Shown: positions 11,402 through 21,522 of the stretch, one piece after another
Layout: the number at the start of each line of letters is the position of its first letter
Position numbering within the stretch: the first letter of the stretch is position 1
DNA from: Thiobacillus sp. 0-1251
GTDB lineage: Bacteria > Pseudomonadota > Gammaproteobacteria > Burkholderiales > Thiobacillaceae
NCBI GenBank assembly: GCA_001899305.1
Contig: MKWL01000001.1
Coordinates: forward strand, 744,001-808,000
Reading direction: 5' to 3'
DNA length: 64,000 bases
The notes under the pieces: model-generated
The model's input: the letters and a program-made list of their open reading frames with translations, nothing else
Database searches by the model: none
What the model was told of the DNA's origin: nothing
Made by a program: the position numbers and the translations under genes

Positions 11402-11592
11402 GGATGGACCGGGTTTTGCGCGCATTGTGCGGGTCGCGTGGCTGCGCCGCAACTCCGCGTGCCGCGGGCTTGATTTTTTGTGGTGTTGTCCCGTACAATC
11501 GCGGGCTTTGGTGAATCAGCCCCATGCCGAATGGGGTGCCTACTAGATTAATTGCCCTGCGCAAGGCGCGGGGTTCACAGGAGCAGAAATAT

Positions 11593-11856
11593 ATGGCGAA
11601 CTCCGCCCAGGCGCGCAAGCGCGCACGTCAAGCCAGCGCCCAGCGCGACAGCAACATGAGCCAGCGTTCCGAGCTCCGCACCGCGATCAAGAAGGTGCGC
11701 AAAGCCATCGAAGCGGGCGACAAAGCCGCCGCTCAGCAGGTGTTCCAGGCTTCCATGAGCGTGATCGACAGCATCGCCGACAAGCAAATCGTCCACAAGA
11801 ACAAGGCTGCGCGCCACAAGAGCCGCCTTTCGCTGGCGGTCAAGAGCATGGCCTGA
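11593..11856 (+). CDS. rpsT: 30S ribosomal protein S20
   Basis: A basic 87-residue protein starting [13 protein letters not shown] at 11593, the canonical S20 start, and ending near [14 protein letters not shown]. It binds 16S rRNA in the body of the 30S subunit. The frame is open further upstream but S20 never carries that extension. A strong hairpin terminator follows at 11895-11927. Confidence 0.97.
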   Translation: MANSAQARKRARQASAQRDSNMSQRSELRTAIKKVRKAIEAGDKAAAQQVFQASMSVIDSIADKQIVHKNKAARHKSRLSLAVKSMA

Positions 11857-11894
11857 GCGGCGGACGCTCCCCGGTATAAAACCCGCACCACACC

Positions 11895-11927
11895 ATGAAA
11901 AACGCCGCATACAGCGGCGTTTTTCAT
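11895..11927. terminator. Bidirectional intrinsic terminator after rpsT
   Basis: A 14-bp perfect inverted repeat (ATGAAAAACGCCGC, loop ATACA, then its complement ending in TTTTTCAT). T-runs flank it on both strands, so it can stop rpsT from the left and the DUF3579 gene from the right. Confidence 0.85.
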
Positions 11928-11944
11928 TTCCGGTCCGGCATCGA

Positions 11945-12226
11945 TCAGTCGCCATTCTCGGTGAGCAGTTCGTTGCTCTCGGCAAAGGTCTGTAAAAACC
12001 GGTAGGCGTTGGGATCGGCCGTCTTGAGCTTTTTATCCACGACGACACAGCGGATGCCGTCCAGTGTAGTCGGCTGTACATAGGGCGAATAGTTGGTGCG
12101 GTTGTTGGGATCGATGACAGCGAAGGCGCCTGCCAAGCGATCGGCCCAGTCGCTTGGGCGAAACCGCGAACCCTTGCTGGTGAGGCCGCGAATGATGAAG
12201 GGGGCGTTGGCGGTGGCGTCATCCAT
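11945..12226 (-). CDS. DUF3579 family protein
   Basis: A small conserved protein of 93 residues from ATG 12226 (MDDATANAPFIIRGLTSKG). The family is largely betaproteobacterial with unknown function. Landmarks are GSRFRPSDWADRLAGA, NYSPYVQP and the C-terminal FLQTFAESNELL. A longer frame reaches 12346 but the extra residues are low-complexity and lack a plausible start context. It often neighbours arginine or cytochrome genes in related genomes, from which nothing firm follows. Confidence 0.8.
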   Translation of the reverse strand: MDDATANAPFIIRGLTSKGSRFRPSDWADRLAGAFAVIDPNNRTNYSPYVQPTTLDGIRCVVVDKKLKTADPNAYRFLQTFAESNELLTENGD

Positions 12227-12379
12227 GGGGTGGGTGGGCGGTGGAAGGAATTGCCGGATTTTAGCATGCAGGGAAAGGCGCGCTGGGGCGGCTTCGCTTG
12301 CGCGTTTGCGGCATTTTGAAGATACTGGCGCTGGTTTACCTGACAAAAATTGTCAACAATTCATCAGGAGGAGAAAATC

Positions 12380-12475
12380 ATGAAAAATCCGCTCGATTCG
12401 CTGTGGGGAACAGTCATCGCCGGTTTTGTGCTGACCGCCGTGCTGTATGTCTTTGCCAGAAATTTTCTGGGCTAA
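12380..12475 (+). CDS. 31-residue single-span membrane peptide upstream of the PuuD-like gene
   Basis: ATG at 12380 follows AGGAGG at 12366-12371 at good spacing. The peptide (MKNPLDSLWG, then TVIAGFVLTAVLYVFA, RNFLG) is one transmembrane helix with short polar ends. It stops 14 nt before the next gene, so the two are probably co-translated. It may be a small subunit or assembly partner of that membrane protein. The strong ribosome binding site is the main evidence that it is real. Confidence 0.65.
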   Translation: MKNPLDSLWGTVIAGFVLTAVLYVFARNFLG

Positions 12476-12489
12476 AGGGAGACTGGACA

Positions 12490-12990
12490 ATGGAGAATAT
12501 CAATATCGCAGCAGTCCTGGCCCGCTGGATCCATTTCATGGCAGGCGTCATGTGGATCGGCTTGCTGTATTACTTCAATTTCGTTCAGGTGGCCGCGCTG
12601 AAAAATGCCGCTGCAGATGGCACGGCGGGCGGTATCACCAAACATGTCGCGCCGCGCGCCCTGCTGTTCTTCCGCTGGGCGGCGGTCGTGACCTGGCTCG
12701 CCGGCGCGGCCCTGCTGGGCCCGCTGTTCGTCGATGCCTTCCTGCTGCGTAACGGCATGGGCGGGATCGGGATTGGCGCATGGCTGGGCACCATCATGCT
12801 GTTCAATGTCTGGGTGCTGATCTGGCCGAACCAGAAAAAGATACTGGGCATGGTCACGGCATCCGACGGCGAGAAGAACAAGGCACGCCGGGTGGCCTTC
12901 CTGGCATCCCGCACCAATACCATGTTGTCGATTCCGATGCTGTTCTTCATGGCGGGCGGGTGGTCTCATCGGGCGCTTTTCGGCCTATAA
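12490..12990 (+). CDS. PuuD-like (urate hydroxylase N-terminal domain) membrane protein
   Basis: A 166-residue protein with four to five hydrophobic segments and family motifs ARWIHFMAGVMWIGLLYYFNFVQ, GAWLGTIMLFNVWVLIWPNQKK and SRTNTMLSIPMLFFM. In PuuD this membrane domain precedes a cytochrome c domain; here it stands alone. The His of RWIHFMAG and other conserved His could bind heme, as suggested for the family. Its substrate is unknown: urate oxidation should not be assumed without the cytochrome half. Confidence 0.8.
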   Translation: MENINIAAVLARWIHFMAGVMWIGLLYYFNFVQVAALKNAAADGTAGGITKHVAPRALLFFRWAAVVTWLAGAALLGPLFVDAFLLRNGMGGIGIGAWLGTIMLFNVWVLIWPNQKKILGMVTASDGEKNKARRVAFLASRTNTMLSIPMLFFMAGGWSHRALFGL

Positions 12991-13011
12991 TCAAGGCGCT
13001 GCATGACAAGC

Positions 13012-13036
13012 ACGGCGGCTTTGGCCGCCGTTTTCT
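13012..13036 (+). terminator. Intrinsic terminator after the PuuD-like gene
   Basis: GC-rich stem ACGGCGGC/GGCCGCCGT with a short T-rich loop, followed by TTTTCT. It separates the PuuD-like gene from the arg cluster. Confidence 0.75.
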
Positions 13037-13096
13037 ATTTCGCTGTTTCATTCTAAGTAGCGCAGCTATTTCAGGACAGCCTGGTTGAGGACTGCC

Positions 13097-14278
13097 ATGA
13101 CAACACATTTGATGAATACCTATAATCGCCAGCCCGTTGCCTTCGTGCGCGGCGAGGGCGCCTATCTATGGGACGAGGCGGGCAAACGCTATCTCGATGC
13201 GGTCGCCGGCGTGGCGGTGAATGGCCTGGGTCACGGCCACCCCAAACTGGTGAAAGCCGTCAGCGAACAGGCGGCTTCGCTGATCCATTCGTCCAACCTG
13301 TACCGTGTGTTGCGACAGGAGGAGCTGGCCGACAAGTTGTGTGCGTTGTCGGGCATGGACAAGGCGTTTTTCTGCAACTCGGGCTGCGAGGCCAACGAGG
13401 CGGCGATCAAGCTGGCGCGCCTGTATGGCCACAACAAGGGCATCGAGGTGCCGACCATTATCGTGATGGAGAAGGCCTTCCATGGCCGCACCATGGCGAC
13501 ACTGACCGCCACTGGCAGCCGCAAGATCCAGGCGGGCTTCGAGCCCCTGCTGTCCGGCTTCGCACGGGTGCCGTTCAACGATCTGGAGGCCATCCGCCAT
13601 GTCGCCGAACACAACAAGAGCGTGGTCGCGGTGCTGATCGAGGTGGTGCAGGGCGAAGGTGGCATCAACGTGCTGCCATCGGAATACCTCGCCGAGTTGC
13701 GACAGATATGCGATGCCCATGGCTGGCTGCTGATGCTGGACGAGGTCCAGACCGGCATCGGTCGCACTGGCACCTGGTTCGGCTTCCAGCATAGCGGTGT
13801 TTTGCCGGATGTAATGGCGCTGGCCAAAGGCCTCGGCTCGGGCGTGCCGATCGGCGCCTGTCTGGCACGCGGCGCAGCGGCCGAGGTGTTCACGCCCGGC
13901 AGCCACGGCTCCACTTTTGGCGGCAACCCGCTGGCTTGCGCTGCGGCATTGGCAACGCTTCAGACCATTGAAGAGGAGAAGCTGCTCGACAACGCGCGCG
14001 TGCGCGGCGAAGCCATCCGCAGCGGCCTGCGCGCAGCGCTTGTCGGCGTGCACGGCGTGGTCGACATCCGCGGCGAGGGCATGATGATCGGTATCGAACT
14101 GGATCGCCCCTGCGGCGAACTGGTGGCGGTGGCGCGCGATGCCGGCGTGCTGATCAACGTCACGTCCGATACGGTCATTCGTCTGGTACCGCCGTTGATT
14201 TACGGCGAAGCCGAGGTCGATGCGCTGGTCACGGCGGTTTCAGGCATCGTGAAAAACTACCTGCAGCAGGCAGCGTGA
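13097..14278 (+). CDS. argD: Acetylornithine aminotransferase
   Basis: A class III PLP aminotransferase of arginine synthesis (also possible succinyl-DAP activity). It has 393 residues from ATG 13097, with GAGG-like ribosome binding sequence at 13085-13090. Visible features are FFCNSGCEANEAAIKLAR (phosphate cup), FHGRTMATLTATGS, LLMLDEVQTGIGRTG (Asp pairing with PLP N1) and the Schiff-base Lys in VMALAKGLGSGVPIGA. Its stop overlaps the argF start. Confidence 0.95.
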   Translation: MTTHLMNTYNRQPVAFVRGEGAYLWDEAGKRYLDAVAGVAVNGLGHGHPKLVKAVSEQAASLIHSSNLYRVLRQEELADKLCALSGMDKAFFCNSGCEANEAAIKLARLYGHNKGIEVPTIIVMEKAFHGRTMATLTATGSRKIQAGFEPLLSGFARVPFNDLEAIRHVAEHNKSVVAVLIEVVQGEGGINVLPSEYLAELRQICDAHGWLLMLDEVQTGIGRTGTWFGFQHSGVLPDVMALAKGLGSGVPIGACLARGAAAEVFTPGSHGSTFGGNPLACAAALATLQTIEEEKLLDNARVRGEAIRSGLRAALVGVHGVVDIRGEGMMIGIELDRPCGELVAVARDAGVLINVTSDTVIRLVPPLIYGEAEVDALVTAVSGIVKNYLQQAA

Positions 14279-15195
14279 TGCTGAAACATTTCCTGCAATT
14301 CAAGGATCTGTCGCGTGACGAACTGAACTACCTGTTCGAACGCGCGCGGCTGATCAAGTCGCGTTTCAAGCGCTATCAGCCGTATCACCCGCTGGTTGAC
14401 CGTACGCTGGCGATGATCTTCGAGAAAAGCTCGACGCGCACCCGGCTGTCGTTCGAGGCCGGTATGCACCAGCTCGGCGGCTCGGCGATCTACCTCAACA
14501 CGCGCGACACCCAGCTGGGGCGCGGCGAGCCGGTGGAGGACGCGGGCGAGGTCATCTCGCGCATGGTCGACATCGTGATGATCCGCACCTTCGAGCAGGA
14601 GATCATCGAGCGCTTCGCCTCGCACTCGCGCGTGCCGGTGATCAACGGGCTGACGAATGAATACCACCCCTGCCAGATCCTGGCCGACATCTTCACCTTC
14701 ATCGAGCATCGCGGCTCGATCCAGGGCAAGACCGTGGCGTGGATCGGCGACTCCAACAACATGTGCAACACTTGGCTGCAGGCCGCTGAAGTGCTCGATT
14801 TCAACGTGCACGTGTCGACCCCGCCGGGTTACGAAGTCGAACCGGAGCGTGCCAATCTTTACGGAACCGACAATTACGAAAGCTTCACCGATCCGATGGA
14901 CGCCTGCCGCGGCGCCGATCTGGTGACCACCGACGTGTGGACCAGCATGGGCTGGGAAGCCGAGAACGACGAGCGTCTGAAGGCGTTTGCCGACTGGCAG
15001 GTCGATGCCGAGATGATGGCGGTGGCCAAATCCGATGCCGTGTTCATGCACTGCCTGCCCGCGCATCGCGGCGAGGAAGTCACCGCCGAGGTGATCGACG
15101 GCCCGCAGTCTGTGGTGTGGGACGAAGCCGAGAACCGCCTGCATGTGCAAAAGGCGCTGATGGAATATCTACTGTTAGGAAAAATCGAATCATGA
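14278..15195 (+). CDS. argF: Ornithine carbamoyltransferase
   Basis: Converts ornithine and carbamoyl phosphate to citrulline. The 305 residues include the carbamoyl-phosphate loop [15 protein letters not shown], the ornithine-site [11 protein letters not shown] and [11 protein letters not shown]. The ATG at 14278 shares its A with the argD stop TGA, so the two are coupled. A GTG one codon upstream is possible but unnecessary. Confidence 0.96.
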   Translation: MLKHFLQFKDLSRDELNYLFERARLIKSRFKRYQPYHPLVDRTLAMIFEKSSTRTRLSFEAGMHQLGGSAIYLNTRDTQLGRGEPVEDAGEVISRMVDIVMIRTFEQEIIERFASHSRVPVINGLTNEYHPCQILADIFTFIEHRGSIQGKTVAWIGDSNNMCNTWLQAAEVLDFNVHVSTPPGYEVEPERANLYGTDNYESFTDPMDACRGADLVTTDVWTSMGWEAENDERLKAFADWQVDAEMMAVAKSDAVFMHCLPAHRGEEVTAEVIDGPQSVVWDEAENRLHVQKALMEYLLLGKIES

Positions 15196-15431
15196 ACATC
15201 GCCTACTTCAGGGACATGGACTCGCTCTATGTCGAAATCAGTCCCGAAAATCCCGCGCAGGCGTGGGAGGCACACGAGGGCATCGTGCTCAACCTGTCGG
15301 AAGACGGCCGCGTGGTCGGCATCGAGATCGAGAAGGCCAGCCTCGCCACCAATCTCGACATCCTGAAGATCGGCGGCTTTCCTGGCCAGGTCGAGATCAT
15401 CGACAAGAACACATCCGGTTCCACCCACTGA
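15192..15431 (+). CDS. DUF2283 family protein between argF and argG
   Basis: A 79-residue protein ([17 protein letters not shown]) whose ATG overlaps the argF stop by 4 nt. The DUF2283 signature is the [10 protein letters not shown] start plus ...[19 protein letters not shown]. The family has unknown function. The tight packing argF-DUF2283-argG implies co-expression with arginine synthesis, but a direct role in that pathway is only inference. Confidence 0.85.
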   Translation: MNIAYFRDMDSLYVEISPENPAQAWEAHEGIVLNLSEDGRVVGIEIEKASLATNLDILKIGGFPGQVEIIDKNTSGSTH

Positions 15432-15442
15432 ATACACACACC

Positions 15443-16672
<1,230 letters not shown>

Positions 16673-16674
16673 GC

Positions 16675-16989
16675 ATGTCCCAGTTCGACAATGTCGCCGT
16701 CACCAAGCAGGCCAACGTCTATTTCGACGGCAAGTGCGTGTCGCACACGGTCCAGTTCGCCGACGGCACCAAGAAATCGGTCGGCGTGATCCTCCCGTCC
16801 ACGCTCACCTTCAACACCGGCGCGCCTGAAATCATGGAAACGGTGGCGGGTTCCTGCCGCGTCAAGCTGGCGGGCGAGAGCGAGTGGAAGACTTACGGCG
16901 CCGGCCAGTCGTTCAACGTGCCCGGCAATTCCAGTTTCGACATCGAGGTGTCCAGCGAGCCTTACCACTACGTCTGCCACTTCGGCTGA
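16675..16989 (+). CDS. ppnP: Pyrimidine/purine nucleoside phosphorylase (DUF1255)
   Basis: A 104-residue cupin-fold protein of the PpnP family, which phosphorolyses a broad range of nucleosides. Typical segments are [45 protein letters not shown] and the C-terminal YHYVCHFG. It starts 2 nt after argG, so it is read in the same operon. Confidence 0.93.
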   Translation: MSQFDNVAVTKQANVYFDGKCVSHTVQFADGTKKSVGVILPSTLTFNTGAPEIMETVAGSCRVKLAGESEWKTYGAGQSFNVPGNSSFDIEVSSEPYHYVCHFG

Positions 16990-16997
16990 ACTGAATC

Positions 16998-17573
16998 ATG
17001 ACTACCGTCACTGTCGTCCGGAAAGGCGGCCGCATCGCGATTGCGGCAGACACGTTGACGAAATGGGGCGGTGGCAAGGAATCCGCCGCCTATGTGGCGA
17101 ATCACGAGAAGATCATTCGCGTCGGCAACAGCCTCGTGGCGATCACCGGATCGGCAACCTTCAAGCTGATCCTGGCGGATTATTTTTCCGGACTGGACGC
17201 GCCGCCGTCGCTGAATTCAGTGGCGGACATCTTCAGCGTATGGAACGCCCTGCACGGCGTGCTCAAGGAGCACTACTACCTGCAGACCGGCGAGGATAAG
17301 GAAGAGGACCTGGAGTCCAGCCGCATGGACGTGCTGATCGCCAACCCGCGCGGGATTTTTGGCGTGGCAGCGCATCGCACGGTGCAGGAATTCTCGAAAT
17401 TCTATGCTTACGGCAGCGGTAGCCCGTATGCCCTGGGCGCGATGTACGCGGCCTATCGCGCACCTTCGCTCGATGCCGAGGCGGTGGCGCGGCTGGGCGT
17501 GATGGCGGCGGCTGAATTCCACGACGAGTCGGGTTTGCCGGTGCAGTCGTTTGTGATGGACGTTGAGGAGTAA
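16998..17573 (+). CDS. Betaproteobacterial proteasome homologue (BPH), Ntn-hydrolase protease subunit
   Basis: A 191-residue relative of HslV and Anbu. After the initiator Met the chain begins [18 protein letters not shown], so removing Met exposes the catalytic N-terminal Thr, with Asp17 in AADT as in proteasome-type enzymes and Lys37 (NHEKII) as the likely Lys33 equivalent. VAITGSATF is the conserved glycine loop. No ATPase partner (HslU-like) is adjacent: it sits between ppnP and yajQ. BPH proteins, known from Thiobacillus, form double-ring assemblies. Partner and substrates are unknown, and the gene is a good taxonomic marker here. Confidence 0.88.
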   Translation: MTTVTVVRKGGRIAIAADTLTKWGGGKESAAYVANHEKIIRVGNSLVAITGSATFKLILADYFSGLDAPPSLNSVADIFSVWNALHGVLKEHYYLQTGEDKEEDLESSRMDVLIANPRGIFGVAAHRTVQEFSKFYAYGSGSPYALGAMYAAYRAPSLDAEAVARLGVMAAAEFHDESGLPVQSFVMDVEE

Positions 17574-17575
17574 AC

Positions 17576-18061
17576 ATGCCGAGTTTTGACATCGTGTCCG
17601 AAGTTGACAAGCAGGAAGTGCGCAATGCGGTCGACCAGGTCAACAAGGAAGTGTCCACCCGTTTCGATTTCAAGGGCTCCGATGCCCGTGTCGAGCAGGC
17701 CGACTACGTGCTGACGGTCTATGCCGACACCGAATTCCAGCTCGACCAGGTGCAGGACATTCTGTCGCAGAAGCTCGCCAAGCGCAGCGTCGACGTGAAA
17801 TGCCTGGACATCGGCAGCGTCGAGAAGGTCTCGGGCAACAAGGTCAAGCGCAGCGTGACGGTGAAGACCGGCGTCGAGACCGAACTGGCGAAGAAGATCG
17901 TCAAATGCATCAAGGACAGCAAGCTGAAGGTGCAGGCCAGTATTCAGGGCGACACCGTGCGTGTGTCGGGTGCCAAGCGTGACATCTTGCAGGACACCAT
18001 CGCGCTGGTGCGGAAGACCATCACCGATTTTCCGCTGCAGTATCAGAATTTCCGCGATTGA
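17576..18061 (+). CDS. yajQ: YajQ family nucleotide-binding protein
   Basis: A 161-residue protein with the two-domain YajQ fold: [21 protein letters not shown] at the N-terminus, [15 protein letters not shown], and the C-terminal [21 protein letters not shown]. Family members bind c-di-GMP in some species and have been linked to phage transcription. It is 2 nt after bph, so probably co-transcribed. Confidence 0.95.
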   Translation: MPSFDIVSEVDKQEVRNAVDQVNKEVSTRFDFKGSDARVEQADYVLTVYADTEFQLDQVQDILSQKLAKRSVDVKCLDIGSVEKVSGNKVKRSVTVKTGVETELAKKIVKCIKDSKLKVQASIQGDTVRVSGAKRDILQDTIALVRKTITDFPLQYQNFRD

Positions 18062-18104
18062 CCATTCAGTCACGAATTTCGAAACTGAGCACCAGGAGAC
18101 GAAT

Positions 18105-18650
18105 ATGGCCAAGGTTCTGGTTCCACTGGCGGACGGCTGCGAAGAGCTCGAGGCTGTCACCATCATCGATCTGTTGCGCCGTGCCGGCATCGAAGTGGTG
18201 AGCGCCGGACTCAATCCTGGCGTCGTCAAGGCTAGCCGTGGCGTGCAGCTGGTGCCGGATCTGACGCTGGATAGCGCCCTGCAGGACGAGTATGACATGG
18301 TGGTGCTGCCGGGCGGCATGCCCGGCGCGGCCCATCTGAAGTCGGATCCGCGTATTCTCCGGTTGCTGAAGGACATGGCGGCAGCGGGGAAATACACCGC
18401 CGCCATTTGTGCTGCGCCGATGGTGCTCGCCGAAGCGGGCGTGCTTGAGGGCAGGCAGGCCACCAGCTACCCCGGCTTTCTTGATGCCTTGCCCGGCGTG
18501 ACCGTCAGCGCGGCGGCCGTGGTGCAGGATGGCAAAGTGCTGACCTCGCGCGGACCCGGCACGGCGATGGATTTCGCGCTGGCGCTGATCGAGACGCTGG
18601 CGGGGGCCGACAAACGCCAGCAAGTCGAGGCTGCTCTGGTCAGGCCATAG
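18105..18650 (+). CDS. yajL: DJ-1/PfpI family protein, YajL-like
   Basis: A 181-residue member of the ThiJ/DJ-1 superfamily starting MAKVLVPLADGCEELEAVTI, with the acidic Glu of EELEA and the nucleophile-elbow Cys in AAICAAPMVLAEAGVL; MVVLPGGMPGA is also typical. YajL proteins protect other proteins from oxidative or carbonyl damage. A ribosome binding site (AGGAGA) lies at 18094-18099. I use the name by similarity of motifs; finer assignment would need a tree. Confidence 0.88.
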   Translation: MAKVLVPLADGCEELEAVTIIDLLRRAGIEVVSAGLNPGVVKASRGVQLVPDLTLDSALQDEYDMVVLPGGMPGAAHLKSDPRILRLLKDMAAAGKYTAAICAAPMVLAEAGVLEGRQATSYPGFLDALPGVTVSAAAVVQDGKVLTSRGPGTAMDFALALIETLAGADKRQQVEAALVRP

Positions 18651-18719
18651 CCGGCCATGCGCCGTCGTTGCTATTATTGATAAACCTATACCAAATACCC
18701 TCTCGAACCGGAGACCGCC

Positions 18720-19154
18720 ATGCAGATTCGCGAAATTCTCACCCTCAAAAGTGACACCATCTACAGCATTGCACCCACAGACTCAGTCGCAAGCGCTGTC
18801 GACAAGCTGGTGAGCCTGGGGGTCGGTTCGCTGGTCGTGCTCAAGAATGACGAGATGGTGGGGCTCCTGACCGAACGCGATGTGGTGCAGGGGATGGTCA
18901 AGCAGGGCTGCAATCTCAAGGACGCGGAGGTCAGCACCATCATGGTGACCGAACCGGTGGTGGCCAACGCCGAGGACTCGGTCGACTATGCGCGCGATGT
19001 GATGACCAAGTCGCATATCGGACACCTGCCGATTCTCGACGGCAACAAACTGCTCGGCATCATTTCCTTTCACGATGTGGCGCGTGCCTGCCTGAAGGAA
19101 GCCAATTTCGAGAACAGCCTGTTGAAGCGCTATATCAAGCACTGGCCGGAATAA
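18720..19154 (+). CDS. Tandem CBS-domain protein
   Basis: A 144-residue stand-alone CBS pair (Bateman module): domain 1 about residues 7-60 (SLGVGSLVVLKNDEMVGLLTERDVV), domain 2 about 75-128 (SHIGHLPILDGNKLLGIISFHDV). Such proteins sense adenosine nucleotides or bind partner enzymes. There is no fused effector domain and no operon partner, and the partner is unknown. Confidence 0.9.
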   Translation: MQIREILTLKSDTIYSIAPTDSVASAVDKLVSLGVGSLVVLKNDEMVGLLTERDVVQGMVKQGCNLKDAEVSTIMVTEPVVANAEDSVDYARDVMTKSHIGHLPILDGNKLLGIISFHDVARACLKEANFENSLLKRYIKHWPE

Positions 19155-19172
19155 GCGGCCCATCCAGGCTGG

Positions 19173-19682
19173 TTAGCGGATCGACTCGATGTCGATGGTT
19201 TTTTCCATGACCTTGGGTACGATCAGCGCATAGCCTTGCTGTTGCCAGTGTGCCAGCTCGGTGATGGCATTGGGCACGACTTCGATGAAATCCTGGAAGT
19301 CCTCCACCTTGTAGCCGAAGTCCGCGGCCGCCTGTCCGCACACCTTGAACTTCACACCGAGTCCGGCGTAGTAGCGCATGCGATCCACCGCATCCTGGTA
19401 GGTCGCCTCGTTCTTTTTCACCACCGTCACGATCTCGTTGCCGTGGATCACAACGACGAGGCTCAGGTCTTCGGGCGAATAGTTGTAAGGGGCATCGAGC
19501 AAGGGGGTCATCAGCGAACGCACCCAGTAGAGCGCACTGCCGATTTTCTGCGGGTGATCCAGATAGAACTCGAACACGACCTTCGCGGGTGCATAGGGCG
19601 TGGCCACCCACGTTCCCGCAGCAAGCGTCGAAGTGGACAGACCGAGAAATAGGCCTGCCAACGCAATCAGAAGCGATTTCAT
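19173..19682 (-). CDS. Exported DsrE-like protein
   Basis: A 169-residue protein with a signal peptide ending AAG after residues 1-22. The body has the DsrE-like fold pattern VVVIHGNEIVTVVKKNE..., a single Cys in FKVCGQAAADFGY, and a C-terminal ...NAITELAHWQQQGYALIVPK that matches the family ending GVAELxxxQxxGYxYI. It resembles the second DsrE-like gene at 22187. These periplasmic proteins are frequent in sulfur-oxidising betaproteobacteria, and the function is unproven. It is the downstream neighbour of rsgA, 33 nt away. Confidence 0.78.
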   Translation of the reverse strand: MKSLLIALAGLFLGLSTSTLAAGTWVATPYAPAKVVFEFYLDHPQKIGSALYWVRSLMTPLLDAPYNYSPEDLSLVVVIHGNEIVTVVKKNEATYQDAVDRMRYYAGLGVKFKVCGQAAADFGYKVEDFQDFIEVVPNAITELAHWQQQGYALIVPKVMEKTIDIESIR

Positions 19683-19714
19683 GGTCGCTCTCCTTGCAAG
19701 GGGAGGAGCTTGCT

Positions 19715-20593
19715 TTATAGGCGCTGAGCGGCGTTTTGTTGCAGGCGCCGCAGCGTCTGGAACAGCTTGAGCCGCGCCGGATCGATTTCGCCAGCCGCCG
19801 CCGCTTCCAGGAGGCGGCAACCCGGCTCCGACTCGTGCCTGCAGTCGCGGAACCGGCATAGCCCCAGAAATGGACGGAATTCGACGAAGGCGTGTGCCAG
19901 GGCGTTGGCGTCCAGATGCTGCAGGGCGAACTCCTGCAGACCGGGCGAATCGATCACGGTCGAATCGGCGTTCAGACGGTGCAGACGGGTATGGGTGGTC
20001 GTGTGGCGTCCGCTGTCGAGTGCTTCGGAATACTCGGCGGTGACCGCCTCGGCATCGGGAAAGAGCGCATTGATCAGGGTCGATTTGCCCATACCTGACT
20101 GGCCGATCAGCAGCGTGGTATGGCCCTGCAAGGCCGGCCGTAATGGTGCGATATCGGTCAGCGCCGATAACGTGACGAGCGGGTAGCCGATGCGGGTGAG
20201 CAGCGTCAGGCGTTCGCGTGCGGCCGGTGTTTCCGGCAGGTCTGCCTTGTTGAGAATCAGCAGGCTGGCGATGCCCTGGTCTTCTGCGGCCAGGATGCAG
20301 CGCTGCACCAGTTCCATCGAGAAGCTCGGGCGCGCTGCAACCACCACGGCCAGCTGCGTGACGTTGGCGGCGATGGCCTTGGATTTGAAGGCGTCGGAGC
20401 GATACAGCAGGCTGGCACGCGGATGTACCGCCTCGATCACGCCTGCATCGCCATCGCGCCGGACATCGACGCGGTCGCCGCAGACCACGCGCAGGTGGCG
20501 GCCTTTGACCTGGCAGGGCAGATCGCCGTCGGTGGTTGCGACGATGAAGCGACGACTGAATGCGGCAGTGACCTGGCCGGTCAGAATGTTCAG
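19715..20593 (-). CDS. rsgA: Ribosome small subunit-dependent GTPase A; start codon unresolved
   Basis: A circularly permuted GTPase assisting 30S maturation. Motifs occur in permuted order: NKAD (G4), GQSGMGKSTLINALF (G1), DSPGLQEFAL (G3), then the zinc site CRFRDCRHESEPGC. The first GTG (20488) would give 257 residues but cuts off the OB-fold start. In-frame codons upstream still encode family-like sequence (TGQVTAAFSRRFIVATTDG) back to about 20593, yet offer no ATG, GTG or TTG. The start is therefore probably CTG (20593) or ATT (20596), or there is a sequence change. I placed it at the CTG. Confidence 0.85.
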   Translation of the reverse strand: MNILTGQVTAAFSRRFIVATTDGDLPCQVKGRHLRVVCGDRVDVRRDGDAGVIEAVHPRASLLYRSDAFKSKAIAANVTQLAVVVAARPSFSMELVQRCILAAEDQGIASLLILNKADLPETPAARERLTLLTRIGYPLVTLSALTDIAPLRPALQGHTTLLIGQSGMGKSTLINALFPDAEAVTAEYSEALDSGRHTTTHTRLHRLNADSTVIDSPGLQEFALQHLDANALAHAFVEFRPFLGLCRFRDCRHESEPGCRLLEAAAAGEIDPARLKLFQTLRRLQQNAAQRL

Positions 20594-20749
20594 AATGGGG
20601 AGATTCCGTTGCTGGCTGACCTGACCTGACCGGACAGGCCGATCAGCATGGCATTGGCGCCGATGATTTTCATCCGGCTCATGATTGCGTCGATTCCCCG
20701 TTGGACAAGCTGAAAGGCTAAACGGATGACAGCGCGCAGATCTTGATGC

Positions 20750-21100
20750 TCACAACTCCAGCAGGCTATCGACCTTGGCCGCGCAGATGAAATCGTTCTC
20801 GGAAAGACCGCCGATGGCATGGGTCCAGAATTCGACCTTGACGGTGTTATAGCCGACGAGCAGGTAGGGATGGTGATCTTCGCGGTGCGACACCCACATC
20901 ACGGCATTGGTGAACGCCTGGGCATGGTAGTGATTCTTGAAGGTGTACTCCTTGGCGATCTTGATGCCGTCGCGCTGCCAGCCGGCGAGGCCCTTCAACA
21001 TGGGCGCAATTTGCGCATCGGTCAGCGGCGCGACTCCGCCTTCGCAGGGTGCGCATTTTTTACGGACAAGTTCTTCGACAATGGTGGTCATGATGGGCAT
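20750..21100 (-). CDS. phhB: Pterin-4a-carbinolamine dehydratase
   Basis: A small enzyme recycling tetrahydrobiopterin. The family core is [49 protein letters not shown], with the catalytic His residues of EDHHP. Two starts fit: ATG 21100 ([10 protein letters not shown]) or ATG 21091 (MTTIVEE). It begins 2 nt after the cytochrome c gene, so they are co-transcribed. No phenylalanine hydroxylase is in the window, so its role here is open. Confidence 0.92.
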   Translation of the reverse strand: MPIMTTIVEELVRKKCAPCEGGVAPLTDAQIAPMLKGLAGWQRDGIKIAKEYTFKNHYHAQAFTNAVMWVSHREDHHPYLLVGYNTVKVEFWTHAIGGLSENDFICAAKVDSLLEL

Positions 21101-21102
21101 CC

Positions 21103-21411
21103 TTACTTGAATTTGTAATATTGCTGATTGAGGTAGGCACCGACGTGTGCCTCGTCCTCCGGGAACCAGCCGGCGCCAGTGTTGGCGTTGCAACCGGAAA
21201 TGCGGGCGGCGAGTTGCTGCGGGGTTTTGACCTTGCGGTCGGCGCGCGTATAGATCTTGCTGCCGTCACCTCCGTACATGCTGACATGGCAGCTGGTGCA
21301 GGCCTTGTCGTGCAGGGCCTTGCCGATCTTGGGGTCGCCCTTGGCAAAAGGGGCAGCGTGGACGCCGCCGCTCAGCAGGGCGCCACAGATGAGTGCGGTC
21401 ACAATTTTCAT
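21103..21411 (-). CDS. Small exported monoheme cytochrome c
   Basis: A 102-residue protein with a signal peptide ([19 protein letters not shown]) and one heme site CTSCH at about residues 39-43. Distal Met candidates are MYGG just after the heme site. A C-terminal [13 protein letters not shown] is typical of small cytochrome c5/c8-like proteins. It is divergent from orn. Its redox partner is unknown. Confidence 0.88.
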   Translation of the reverse strand: MKIVTALICGALLSGGVHAAPFAKGDPKIGKALHDKACTSCHVSMYGGDGSKIYTRADRKVKTPQQLAARISGCNANTGAGWFPEDEAHVGAYLNQQYYKFK

Positions 21412-21522
21412 GGGAATCTCCTCATGGCTTATCCGATCATTATCGTCACTGGCCTGCAATTGCGCCAGCGCGGAATGCATCGTGTGCGAAAATGGCAGCC
21501 TGTTTTCCGAAGGAACGTTGAT

